Made by a program: the position numbers and the translations under genes. Below are positions 25,411 to 37,171 of a DNA stretch of 64,000 nt, one piece after another (position 1 is the stretch's first letter; every line of letters starts with the position of its first letter). Below the pieces are notes generated by a model. That model made no database searches. It saw only the letters and a program-made list of their open reading frames with translations, and was not told the origin of the DNA. The stretch lies in assembly GCA_963922205.1 (NCBI GenBank), contig CAWUHX010000276.1:124001-188000 (forward strand). Direction: 5' to 3'. The DNA comes from Romanomermis culicivorax. Taxonomy: Eukaryota > Nematoda > Enoplea > Mermithida > Mermithidae.

Positions 25411-26026
25411 TCAACAACGCTATCATAAGAGTGAAGTTTTGCGATAAGTGCTATTGGAAGATTTACGACCGGCCATTCAGAATTACTCATTTTGAATTCT
25501 AAAATTCAAAAATACTGGCAGGAAATTTTATGGTTGTTCCAGTTCTTAACGCCCTGCATAAATGAACGGTGTGAAATGCAATTCATGCTGCCTGTGGTAA
25601 ATGTATGCATGAAAATCGAAACTTTAGCATCTTTCACTAATCCGTTTTTCGGAGAATTCTATCACATTAGAAACGGTACACTTTCTTCATTTTTAGATGA
25701 ATCAATTCTTGTGAACACAGGTCGACCGATCATCTGTCATAAGGATAAATGTATTCTATTCTATACAAACCATCATCTTTTAAAACATGTAAAAATTTGG
25801 GTACATGCATGACTGGAAAAGACTGATCAAAAAGCATAATTCAATCTAAGCTGAAAATATATGGATCACATATAGGAAAGCAACCAGGAATAGTGATGAA
25901 CAAGATGATTTAAAGTAGTGTAACATTGCAGATTTACATTTATCATAAGTATAGCCAAGAAAGAAAATGTGCAACAGATGGAGATTACAAGAGTAATCAT
26001 GATATCCTATTTATTCCAGAAGACCT
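25411..26026. other. Interval without recognised features
   Basis: A plus-strand open frame at 25492-25812 has no recognisable domain and reads like unselected AT-rich DNA. No RNA gene or repeat assigned. Confidence 0.4.
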
Positions 26027-26207
26027 GGGGCGGGTTGCAGTATTCGGGTTTAAGTCCGAGCTCGCGATTATCTCCAGCGAAATAATCGGGAGCTCACGAT
26101 CAGCAGTTGCAATAACCTCGGGATGATTCCAACGTCGCAATTATCTCGAGCTCGAGATAATCGCGAACTCGGACTTAAACCCGAGCTCGAGCAGTGTGGT
26201 TGCAATA
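26027..26207. mobile_element. Foldback element F2
   Basis: About 180 bp that folds on itself: left arm GGGTTTAAGTCCGAGCTCGC / GATTATCT, right arm AGATAATCGC / GAACTCGGACTTAAACCC, with outer GGGTTGCA and TGCAATAAA. No coding capacity. A related arrangement forms the right half of 27956-28502. Confidence 0.7.
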
Positions 26208-26808
26208 AATTTTGTAGTCTAATTCTGATCAGGAGGTCGGTTTCAGTGGTACACTAAAGTTAATCATCATCGGTAGTTAAGTCCGAGAAATTTGTTGTTT
26301 TCTATACTTGTCATAATGAATTTTCTACATAATCAACTAAATAATCACCATACGAATCGGCTTGGATTTGTTCAACATTTTGACAATAAATATTTGGTTT
26401 TGGCCTGTATCCAATGTTGCTAAAATGTGAATTGCGATTTTTCGGATTCAAATTTTTTCTTTTTCTAAATTAAGCTTTTCGCTTTCTGATGTTAATTTTT
26501 CTTGCTTAATAGAAACACTGTTTCTTTCTGAAGGATCCACTTTTTGCCACTTCAGATCTTCAACCATCAAACCTAGGCTTCCCGATGAAACTTTTGATGA
26601 AACAGCGGCCAATTCAGATAAAATAGTATCGGATCACAGACCTCCCCCGATCTCTTGGAATGCTGCTGGTGTGCTTTTATGATGGTTTGAGAATTACAAG
26701 AATCAGGCGGTTCACCATCCGTTTTCCAAACCGCTTTTTTCCTTTCTCAAATCTTATTTTGTATGTACGGCTTTTCACATTTTTCAATCTGATTCTTATA
26801 TCTCCCTG
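26208..26808. other. Interval without recognised features
   Basis: AT-rich sequence between the F2 foldback and the solo LTR. No convincing exon, RNA gene or repeat. Confidence 0.4.
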
Positions 26809-27701
26809 TGTAACGACCAGTTTTAGAAGCACTTTACTTGATCCGGAAACGAACGGATGCTACGGTGGACAAAGGGCGCGGGATGTGGTAGCAACGATAA
26901 AATACAAAGGACAGTCGATGGTCGCTTGATCATCGATTACGAAAATGAACTGCGCGCTCGGCTTGCAAATATAACAACAGCTCGGTTTAACTGCTTTTGG
27001 ATAAAAACGAATTGCTTGCAAATGAAAATGGCGCCGGATATTTAACTGTGATACAAAAAGACTGATCAAATCATGCTTTGCTTCTCCTTAAATACGGCTT
27101 CTTTTGCCACTCCCTGGGCGTCGCGGGAGGTCTTGCTTCTGTCCATCTTCTTCCGCCAATTGCCGCTTCCTGCTTCGCTATTCTCGCTTATTTGGTTACG
27201 CCCTCCAATGCTTTCCTAGTATGGCATGCTTTTCGTGTTTTATCTGTGCTTGCTTCCTACAGTGGGCTTAGCCACACCTCTGTGCTTCTGTGCATGCTTT
27301 CTGTATCTATTTCTCTGTGTACACATGTTTCATGGGACCATCGCTACCATCCTACTTGAGACTACTGTCTGGCGGGGCTTTTACTTTTTACTGTGTGCAG
27401 GTGTTGTTTACGATTTTTATGAGGAATTAGGGTAGCTGTGGAATGTGTATTCTAGTGTAGGTTCTAGGGGACCAGCTGCTGTTGTGCAAATTAATTGGGG
27501 CGTCTTAATTGGGTCAATAGTGGCTACCGGGGTGTGGAAGGATCAAAATAAAGTACTTCACGTAATTTTACAGGAATGTTTGGGTGTGAATCCCAGACAC
27601 CCTTGAGACGATAAATTACGAAAATGAAATAATATTTAATAAATGACTATCACATACAGTATGCTATATATTTACAGTACTGCGTTAGCAGGTACGTTAC
27701 A
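26809..27701 (-). mobile_element. Solo LTR of the same retrotransposon family
   Basis: Reverse complement of the 15750/24156 LTRs over its full 893 bp, starting TGTAACGACC and ending GGTACGTTACA in plus orientation. It is flanked by CCTG at 26805-26808 and 27702-27705. No internal region remains, so it is the product of LTR-LTR recombination. The open frames inside it are not genes. Confidence 0.93.
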
Positions 27702-27750
27702 CCTGTTGAGGCAACCTGTTCCTGCTGCTCGGGGCTTCAGTAAAAGTTAG

Positions 27751-27823
27751 GCTGGGTTTGGGACTTGAACCCAGGACCTTGCGTCTACCCTCTGCACACT
27801 CTAACCAACTGAGCCAACCGAGC
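27751..27823 (-). tRNA. tRNA-like gene, pseudo-tRNA or SINE head
   Basis: On the minus strand a 73-nt unit has A box TGGCTCAGTTGG and B box GGTTCAAGTCC. A 7-bp acceptor stem pairs GCTCGGT with ACCCAGC with one C-C mismatch, and the T stem is good. The anticodon arm is poor: no clear stem or U33. It is therefore more likely a tRNA pseudogene or the head of a tRNA-derived SINE than a working tRNA; no decoding identity is assigned. Confidence 0.5.
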
Positions 27824-27955
27824 AGTGGGAAAGGAGCTCTCTTTTTGCAACAATTCGTAGTTGAGGTGGCTGCTTTGGTCACTCTCAACATTCCAGAAAG
27901 CTATGGACAATGGAATTTTGTGCATTGTCTTCGGCTTCGATTATATTCCAGACGT

Positions 27956-28502
27956 GGGGCCGGTTTCATCAAAGAAACTTAAGCTACAGCTGAGCTGCAG
28001 CTTAAGCTGTAGCTTAACTAGTAGCTTAACTATCTTTTATACCATTATTGTAAACATATAGAGAAGGTTAAGATGCAACTGAGCTGTCCAAATCCAATAC
28101 TAATCGATATTCGAGACAAATTTCTCTCAAAAGTACTTCTTTTTTAGGTGTTCACTTTGGAATGTGTTTTCTCCTTGAAACTACTCGAAATTTAAGCGGG
28201 AACATAAGACAGACGAACAGCAAACAGAAAAACAAACGATGTTGGACACAGTGTTTTTTCACCAACTTTTGTTTACTTTTCACATCATGGACGTAATATA
28301 ATGTATTGGCGATATTTCTTCCTGGAAGGTCGAGATAATCGCGAGCTCGGGCTTAAACCTGAGCATCAGTTAATCGCGAGCTCGATTTTTTATTGCAACC
28401 CGAGAAAGATGAAACTGAGCTCGCGATTAGCTAATTCTCAGCATTAACGACTTAATACTGAGTTCGCGATGATCCTCAGCATTAGTTATTGCAACCGGCC
28501 CC
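27956..28502. mobile_element. Composite foldback, F1-type left end and F2-type right end
   Basis: It starts GGGGCCGGTTTCATCAAAGA and continues ACTTAAGCTACAGCTGAGCT, as in the complete F1 element at 36339. From about 28330 it carries the F2 motifs (GATAATCGCGAGCTCGG, GAGCTCGCGATTAG) and ends TTGCAACCGGCCCC. The outer GGGGCCGG and CCGGCCCC are inverted copies. No ORF. Confidence 0.6.
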
Positions 28503-29221
28503 TGTTGACTGACTTCAAGGCACAGACACATCGTCTGAGAAATAGCTCTGTACATTCCTATACAAGTTTTTGCATTGGAAATTTACTATATATGTTTGTT
28601 CTCAAGATGTTCGTATAACACGACATAGAAAAGCAAACAGAACTTGAACTCTGAGACACCATGGATACTCACCTAATTTTGCATGCAAAGTTTTACAGGA
28701 AAAATTTGGAAGACATCTTTTGTTTCTAGTTCATCGTTGAAATTTACAATCAATAACAGAAAAATATGGCATTGTTTGAAATTTATTTACTAAATTAATT
28801 ATGATGTTCATAGAACAAAACCATATACATAGGTAGGATAAAAACAGCCTACCATGAAAATCTGTTCCACAAGCTGCATATGATAGAAAATCTGGTTTTC
28901 ACAACGGAAAAAAATTCATGCCTAGTTTTCGCGCCTTGTAAATACCTCGCCTACACTTTCAAAACAAACATGCATGATCGAAGGCTTGCCTGTCATCACT
29001 TTTTTTGTGAAAGAAGAGAGGGCTATGAAAACATATCGAACAAAAAATGTGCCCTGAGAATCAGTATTCTTGTGGAAAAGTTGGTAAAGATTCGATCTAC
29101 TATGCATGAAATTCTGCGAGTTCTGCATTTCATTTCTTGCTGTGAAACACACATCGATTTCAAGTTCACTTTCGAGTGTAATATTCAAAAGTGTTCGATG
29201 ATACATGAAATGTTGAGGCGA
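28503..29221. other. 3' flank of trehalase B
   Basis: Sequence just downstream of the trehalase B stop on the minus strand; it should hold the 3' UTR. Overlapping open frames on both strands here lack domains. No poly(A) signal could be assigned with confidence. Confidence 0.4.
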
Positions 29222-32200
29222 TTAGAAGAATTGTTCTATATCTCTGAACACGCGATCATGCTTCAAAGTGTCCGTAGAATTGAGCAAGTGCGAATATTTG
29301 ACTAAAAATTCTATGACGACTCCGTTTGTCCAGCCGAATCCCGTTTGAACTTCATACTCGCCGCCCGAACCTTGACTTTTGGTCGCCGAGTTGTACTGAA
29401 TGAAAATTTAAAAAATTCCGAGTGAGCACCACAGGGTAAATATGTAACTATAGTCTGTTTTTTATAAAATGCTTCCAAATAGAAAAGTGACACAAATCAG
29501 TACTGTCGTCAAAATTCTTTACACAGAGCTCTTTCTGTAAAATTTTTTACTCCAAAAATTGTTAAAGGTTAGGCGCTTGTGCTCACAAGTTTCCAGTCCT
29601 ATACGATAAATTGTTCATCAGCAAATTGTGAAAGTCTGAAATACTACTTGCTTTCCACTTTCATTATTTAGAAGCATTTCAGAAAAAAACAGACTATAAG
29701 TATGAAAGTGAAGTGAATTTCTCTGAGTCTTTGTAATGAAAAGTGGGATATTAAAAAAATGTTCTATGTTACGAGCATTCAACAGCTCATGCGGATCCGG
29801 GAAGCTTTCGAGTAATGCATGACATTTTTGCTGGTGCCTTTGTCATATCTTACACGAATGAAACAAGGAACGTTTTGCTTGCACCAATATCTATCTATAA
29901 ATTCAAGAGTTCGGGATGAAAAATTAAGTTCAACACAGAAAACTGGTAAAGGTATTACTGTAATCAATGAAAAAAATTTTATCGTCCGAGGACGACAAGC
30001 TGCATGACTAAAAATTTCCTCCAGTGACCCAGATTATATGGCCCGAATTTATCCAGTAACACTCAGGTGTCGACACAGCTCTATCCAAGTCAGAAGAAGA
30101 TAAACACAGTTTTTCTATCACTTTGGCGTCTATTACAAGGAAATTCAGCGTTTCTACGATATAAAGATTTTTACTAAGCAAAAATTGCGTCAAATCGAAC
30201 CTGGTTGTCACTGCGTCGATCACTTTCAAAGCTCGTTAATGCGCTATAGTGGTCGAGAAACACCTTTGATAAATAGCCTATTCCCACTGTTGTTAGATCC
30301 AAAACTTTCTGATTTTCTCAAATTTTGAACAGCACCATTGAACTTATGAACGCTCAATTTAGAGCAAGTGTGCTCAGATCTTGATTTTTCAGTGTAAATC
30401 CTAATATGGAACAACTGTTGTCAGATGTTGGAACGAAAAGATTACGACCACTGTGCATAAACGTACAATTAATAACATGCATTTGATAGAACTGGGCAAG
30501 AGGAAGGTCCTCACAGATCATACGTATTAGAGTATAGTCGATGCAGCATGAGTAATGTTACACTAATCGTTTTGCCCATAAGACTTGTTTACGCCGAAAC
30601 TTGCATCCATATGAGTTGAACAACGTAAAGTTCATCATCAAGAGCTAAAACACAGCAGATATATAGAAAAATGAGTTCCATGATAACCTCACTGAAATCA
30701 AGGAAACTTGCTTATAACACGTTACCGTTTTCGAATGTTCACTACCAATATACTATAGAGCAAAAAGTTTATTGTAAAATTACTCGGGTTGCTATGGCCC
30801 ATCGAACACAATCAGCAAAAGTTAGTTTACAACTGAAGACGTTCCCTCATCATAAAGTATTTGACTTTTTCCTATTGAGACTACCACAGTACTGAAATAA
30901 CGTTATCACGCATAATTTGGAATTTCAGGCACGATTGTCGAGATCACGTGTAAATCTGACTTATTCATTATTTTGGTATGATTAATAGCTATAGAAACGG
31001 TGATCGGTGTAACATTGATCATACGCATAATGCCATGATACATGTAATTTCAAAATTTCGATAGAAATCACTCTATACGCGCCTTATTTACACCCACTGG
31101 TTGTAAATATGCCATACAATGTAAATTTTCAAATTTGGGATACATTTACATACCAGTAATTGTAATTGAAATGCAATTGAAATGCTGTATGCGGATGGAG
31201 CAGACTACGACATGTATGCCATTTACCAACGTGCGGCAAGTCAGGATGGGAAAACTTCATTCACCTTCTCAAACATAAAATTCGTGCTCTTGTAGATGTC
31301 GTAGTTATGCCTGATCCAATGTTGAGTCATTCTGTCGGCGACGATGCTCAATAGCCGATCGCCGGTTTTATACAATCCCTCAACCATCATATGCACTAGC
31401 GGTGCCCAGGCGTTCGGCCAGTCCTGAAGGAATAAAAATTTTTGACGCAATTCCCCAAGTGAACGCCACCCTCTCTCATTACCCATTGTTGAGACGAATC
31501 GATAAAGCTGGTTGGAACACCATCGATGTATTCTAAAGCTTTTTCATTCTAAAAGAAAACAACACATAATAAAAAATAAATAAAATAATAATAGAAAAAT
31601 AATAACAATAAAGTTGAAAGCCACACAGATAGTTCTGCATTGAACTTTTCTCACAAATATTTGAAAGAATGAAACTGGAAAGCAATTACTATTGTGTTTT
31701 TAGCTTTGTTCTGCAAAACCATGCGTTCTATGAAACTTATGAACGTACAGTGACGAAAAATTATACATTACATTTTGTTTGAAAGATTCGGAAGAGTACT
31801 TAGCTTTTGACATTTTTCAATTCACGAGCATTTTGTATCAAAAATGAAGTGTGGAAAGCAATCGAATTAAACATTACTTTGAGGTAGTGTAAAATTTTTC
31901 GCATTGCGACTGGTTTTTCAGTTTCGTCGAAATCGTAGCATTCCGTAAACAACGGACTCAGATTCGATGGGTAAAAATTTTTATTGTTCTTTTTCGTATC
32001 CAATTGATAATCGTACCAAACGCCGTCATCTCGGTCGTAAAAGACTTCTTTCATGGTATTTTTGCACGTTTCGTGATGTTTTCTGTATATTTCAGATTTT
32101 TGTGCGTTGCCTGGGGAAAATTTCATGAGAAAATGAGGTAAAAATACATTGAAAAGAAGTAGATCAAAATACATAATGCATCGGAATTTTGGCACGAAAG

Positions 32201-35200
32201 TCACATATAATATAGTCAATAGATCTTTGCTTATCATGGACATTGGAACATTCAGAACTGCTGATTAAAAATTATTATCATCCTCCATATCCAGGAATTG
32301 TGATTTCAAATACACCAGCATTATGTAGCGTTTAGAACTTGCTTTATAGTGATACCGTCCAGAAAGATATGCTTGCTCATCTTCGATTCGCCTTTACTTT
32401 TTTGAATTTGAGTGTACTCGTATAATGGCCATGAATTTTTGAGTGAAAAATAAATGTCCCTATTTTTGTCCATATTTTTCATGTTTCACTTGTCCTTGGA
32501 ATGATTTTTGAAACAATCATGCTGAAAATGGCTCTGAAATTTATAAGTGATAACGACAATAATGAAAAATGCTTCTAAACTGTTGTTCTCGAACAGACTG
32601 TGTTTCGTAATTCTTCAAGAGCAAGGGTCATGGAAATTTTGTAAGATTTCATGTCCCATAAAATGATTATTCAGAATAAATGAACATTCCGCGAGAGTCA
32701 TAAGCTCGTGAGTTTTGTGGCTACAAATATAACGGACATACCTGCGAACCTGAACAAATTGGACATAATTTTAAGATTGCCACATATGAAAGAATTCAAG
32801 TCGACTGGCGCTACCAGCCTCGTTTTATGCAGGCGGATAGTATGTTGGTCGGACAGCCATCTACTGCTGAAGTCCCATCCACTTTCGGCTGCTGCGGCTA
32901 TGTTACTGTACAGATTGGCTTTGTCTTCTGGAAAATAGAGAAGCATGACTTCAGATGAATTGGTATTAGCAGAGTTTACAGAAAAAAGCCTCACCTTCTG
33001 GCAGACTTGTCGCATCTTCCCAATCTTTCCTGTATGATTCTGGCCTAGGCGTATTAGTTTCGCCTTTGTAGTGGAAGATGGTGTATATTCTACCATCTTT
33101 TTCAACGTTCACTGATCTTTTTGCTAACCAAAATTCATTCATCTCCTTTTCCAAATATGGCAAACTGAGCTCCAAAAATGACAAATTTTTCGTCGCCAGG
33201 TAATATTCGTTGACCATCATCGTCAAAAATGGTGGGTGCGATCTCAACGCGTAATATTTTCGTCCGCCATTTGGAATCAAACCGTATCTGCAACATACTA
33301 ATATTCTCTGTTTGGCTACCATAGACCAATATTAATCTTACTCGTCCAAAAATGTGAAGTAATTTTCAATCATTTGTCGTACCGTCGTTTTCATTCCTGA
33401 TCGCAAAAGGCCTAAAATTATCCAGTACGTATCCCAGTAATATATTTCGCGGAAACGGCCACCGGGGATGATGAAAGGATGTGGCAAGTAAATCAGAGAA
33501 AATCTGTCGGAATTCTTCACTTCTGGGCTAATCTACGGGTGAAAAATTGCATAACTAATATACAAAGTTATGAGCAATATAGCTTACTTTTCGACAAAGT
33601 TCTTTCCAAAGGTTGTGCAACTCCGAAGCCCTGTCAAATGAAAGAAAGAATATCAAGTCAGCCACAACATTGTCTTAAAATAAAAGGCGCAGCGACAACC
33701 AAAAAAGTACATTCAAGTTGACAGGCGATTTTTACGAACTGGAAAACTTTATACTGTCGAAAAAGGTCAAATTTCTTCTTGAAAATGCGAAAGCTAAAGT
33801 TAAAAACTGTTATGCTGATCAACTTTTGTAGTGGATTTGGATCGTGTTTGACGCTTGAGTTTTATGAGAGAAATTATTAACATTTAACGAGGTTAGGGGG
33901 AAGATTTTCAGTTGTTCTGTTTACGGTTCACGAACGAGAAATTTTCTTCATTCATCACAGTAAGAAGCTTTACTAATTTTTCTATGTTGAACTTACTTTC
34001 ATGAGATCGCTGCATCAATCATTTCAAAGCAAATGGAGTATAGTCTGAAAACTTACCATAGCAGATAATTTTTATCCCTTATAACTTCGAATTGGAGAGG
34101 TGCAGATTCCCAGTCTTCAGCAGTATGATTCTCTAATCCGAAATCTCAAAGAAAAGAGGAAAACTGAAAAAGCAAGTTGTACGGTTTTTGTTCAACGTAC
34201 CAGGTTCCATAAAGTATTCTTCGATGAAATATCTCAACGTTGTTCTATTCATTGGGTAGTTTTGGTTGTGGAAGCGTTCTTCAAACATTTGGAGGATTTC
34301 TTCTGTGAGCAAATTAAAATTATGATTATTAGTGAAAAACGCTGCATAAATACCAGGTGATTCACGAAGGGGCATATCCACGAAATGTTTCATATCGCTG
34401 AACAATGAATTTTGATGTACGGCTTCCAAAATCGGTCCACGGCAATAGATTTGGCTGCATAATAGCATATTGGAATTCAAGGTGAATTGTGACTTTTGGG
34501 ACTCGAGTAGATCAGAGAGGATGACACTTGCCACATACCCAAGTTCTTTGGAGGTTTTGGCTTTGCATTCGAAACTTTCGGAGGAGGGATTTTTTTGCAG
34601 TTTTCGCCTTTTATTGATAGTTTTCAAAAGACAATTCGTGAAAGATTGGAAAATTTAAAGCATAGTCTGTCTTTTTTAAATGAAGTGCTTATGAAAAATA
34701 AAAGTGGAAAGCAAAAAGTGTTTCATATTTTAATATTTTCTTATAAATCAATTGTCACATGGAACGGAAAATTTGTGCGCATACTGAAAAGTAAAGGCTT
34801 AATCTGAACGACCTTGACTATAGTATTAGTTTTTGTCGTCTTCCAATTTGCGGGCAACTTATGAAATAATGCAAGTGCATATAAAAGGAATAAACAAAAA
34901 ATATGTTTATAGATTTGGAGACGATGAAAAAATGAATAATCTGCCCAGTGATAGCATTCACCGCACATTCAAAGGATGAAAGTTCAACCAAGATACTGTG
35001 GAATTTTCGTGACGTTTCTTAAAATGACTAATTTAACTGTGTCGATCAGGTGTTCCTATGATCTGTTTTTCTTGGAAATCTTGTAAATCATAAAACTGTA
35101 AAGCAAGTACTGCTTCATATTTACTATTTTCCGCCAATCCATGCGTGACATGGGACTGAAAATTTGCGAACATACTCAACTAATCTTCAACAATTTTCTG

Positions 35201-35665
35201 GGTAAAATTTTTTTGTAAAAGTTTTGTGCAGCCGATTTCAACGGCTGTAATTATTTTTTAATTTACAAGCATTTCATAAAAAACAGACAGTAGCATACAA
35301 ATATCCACTCATATTTGCTAATAGGATTTTATTATTCAGAAAAGATTTGTAATTTCGAGCAACTTTATAATGTACTAGAAAGCAAAAATTAGCATTGTTA
35401 AATGATTGAACATTTTAGAGAATCGGATTGTTCCCGTGCATAGATCTTTCTATTATGGAAAACCGCAAAAATTGAATACAAGAATGTAGAATAGAACATA
35501 GTTCATTCCTTTTCTCATTTCACTAGAATTTCGGACAATAATTCTTATTTTGATGATGATACGAATAGCATTCCCTCACCTTTCACATGGATAAACTTTT
35601 CTCATAAATGCAAAAGAGAAGCATATCGACGTAAACACCAAACATATGACTTTAAGCAGACACAT
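29222..35665 (-). CDS. Trehalase copy B (GH37), complete, 12 exons
   Basis: Secreted trehalase of 569 codons. Exons, 5' to 3': 35580-35665, 34354-34454, 34201-34302, 34057-34132, 33588-33630, 33342-33532, 32995-33287, 32742-32927, 31878-32110, 31483-31548, 31265-31423, 29222-29395. All introns are GT-AG and all phases agree. ATG 35663-35665 opens a signal peptide (MCLLKVICLVFTSICFSFA). Family motifs in order: SQIYCRGPILEAV; signature 1 PGGRFREIYYWDTY; YGLIPNGGRKYY; NTPRPESY; ESGWDFSSRW with the family's catalytic Asp; GVPTSF; signature 2 QQWDWPNAWAP split across exons 10-11; and GSGGEYEVQTGFGWTNGV in the last exon. There is no C-terminal hydrophobic tail, so it is predicted soluble rather than GPI-anchored. 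Introns 1 (1125 bp) and 11 (1869 bp) carry MITE M1 or relatives. Confidence 0.95.
29447..29699. mobile_element. MITE M1, copy 2, in last intron of trehalase B
   Basis: Almost identical to 4717-4967, with ends ACTATAGTCTG and CAGACTATA. It sits 51 bp upstream of the acceptor side of the last exon (in plus coordinates just right of 29395), so it had to avoid the splice site. Confidence 0.75.
34660..35300. repeat. Diverged M1-like sequences in trehalase B intron 1
   Basis: About 34662-34812 has GCATAGTCTGTCTTTTTTAA and GTGGAAAGCAAAAAGTG. About 35040-35297 has CTGTAAAGCAAGTACTG and ends ACAAGCATTTCATAAAAAAC / AGACAG. Both match the order of motifs in M1. They account for most of the intron that is absent from trehalase A. 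Confidence 0.5.
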
Positions 35666-36338
35666 TTCAATAAATTTTTTTTGTAAATCCGCTACGTGCA
35701 AAAAACCACACAGTGGTGAGATGAATGTGCAAAAACACTGCTGCCCGATGTGACCAACATTATATTTAGCCGTTCTTCGACTATAAATAAACGAATCAAG
35801 GTCGCTCATTTTTCCCAGTTTTCGAAATTTATCATACTTTTGAACGTCTGTTATGGCAAAAAAATCTATCGAGCGATTATGATCAAAAAAATTTTTTTTG
35901 TCTTCTGCACCGGTATCGAACATACAGTAAGTCATTTCACGTGTGACAACGTACTTTGTGTTCTCTTTTTTCTCTCGACTTTGATCTCCAGAAATAATAG
36001 TCCCACGTGCTTCCCAGAGTGTTCAACCTTGATATTCGAAATAAATGACTACGTTCAGGCGCACCTTGTGAAAATTTTAGCGGTAGTAAAATACGGTATG
36101 TCTCTCGAGAACTACATATAGGTACTTCTAGGCGACTAAAAGCCAGATCGAATTAGCGCCGTATGTTGCAAAAATTATGAGCTGCTGCGATTTCTGAATA
36201 ATCTGAAGCTTTTGTTTGATAATTTTTGAAACATTTCATGAGTTGGACCCCAGACGATTTTGCGAACCTAACAGATACTGTATTATGTGATCGCATATGT
36301 TTATTATCTTCCAGATCAAAGTAAGTATCGGTAGTTCA
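35666..36338. other. 5' flank of trehalase B
   Basis: Upstream of the trehalase B start codon. The open frame extends upstream of the chosen Met, but no other Met gives a signal peptide next to the conserved start. No promoter element recognised. Confidence 0.4.
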
Positions 36339-36673
36339 GGGGCCGGTTTCATCAAAGAGACTTAAGCTCCAGCTGAGCTGCAGCTTAAGCTGTAGCTTAA
36401 CTCTATATATTATACCATTGCCGTTAAGCTGCAGCTCAGCTGTAGCTTAACTCATGCACACTAAAAATATCGGGAAAGTTAAACTGCACCTTAACGACAA
36501 TGTTATAACATACAGAGTTAAGCTACAGCTCAGCTGCAGCTTAACTTTCCCGATATGTTCTTGTGTGTATGAGTTAAGCCACAGCTGAGCTGCAGCTCAA
36601 CGGAAATGGTATTACATATAGGGTTAAGCTGCAGCTCAGCTGGAGCTTAAGTCTCTTTGATGAAACCGGCCCC
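36339..36673. mobile_element. Foldback element F1, complete
   Basis: 335 bp with long inverted ends. It starts GGGGCCGGTTTCATCAAAGA and ends TCTTTGATGAAACCGGCCCC; the arms continue through GACTTAAGCTCCAGCTGAGC and its complement. The interior repeats AGCTGAGCTGCAGCTTAA units in both orientations, so nested hairpins can form. No coding capacity. Confidence 0.85.
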
Positions 36674-36882
36674 AGGATGCGCATTGTTTGTATGTTGGTA
36701 TATTACTTTACACATTTTGGAACCCAGGAACATGTGTTCAGGAATGCATTTACATGCAGATTTGTGCATCCTGCACCAGATCCATACACTGTGATTTGGT
36801 GCGGGATACACAGCATAGATTTTATGTGGAACGTATACATCTTAACACGTCCAGATGTATATCCAATGTAAGACCTGGGCCT

Positions 36883-37171
36883 GATTACATAAAAAATATT
36901 AGTTCATATTAGTAATTAACAATGTCTGTTACGTAAAAATAATGATATTAGTAATAAATATTATAAATATAGAAGAATTAGTTCTCAAAAATATCAGTCG
37001 ACCGTTACATAAGACATTTCTATTAGACTCATAATTATTGAGGAAATCGTCATTATTATTGGCATGTTAGTGGTTCATCTATTATCGTTTGTTACACAAA
37101 GAAATTAGTTGAGCTGATAATAGCAAATAGTACCAATAATATTACAAATATTAATGTCCTGTGTAACGTAA
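36883..37171. repeat. Cluster of AT-rich hairpin units bounded by TTAC..AA
   Basis: Several short units start or end with TTACATAA, TTACGTAA or TTACACAA and contain ATTAGTAATAA-like inverted stretches. A similar piece, TTAGTCTTTTATGTATCC, lies at 38711-38727, raising the chance that 37172-38690 was inserted into this repeat. Boundaries are approximate. Confidence 0.4.

Noticed and set aside
31241-31486. Open frame running through two trehalase B exons and the intron between them
   Set aside because: The frame reads through an intron (31424-31482). Splicing at GTAATG..TTCAG restores the QQWDWPNAWAP signature, so the continuous reading is an artefact.
34133-34627. 164-residue minus frame as a stand-alone protein
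   Set aside because: It spans trehalase B exons 2 and 3 plus the intron between them; the N-terminal part before the acceptor at 34455 is intronic.
35576-35935. 119-residue minus frame as a separate gene
   Set aside because: Only its last 28 codons matter: they are the signal-peptide exon of trehalase B, ending at a GT donor that splices in phase to SQIYC.
36339-36673. CRISPR-like array from the repeated AGCTGAGCTGCAGC units
   Set aside because: Units are inverted as well as direct, have no uniform spacers, lie in a eukaryotic genome and are explained by a foldback element.
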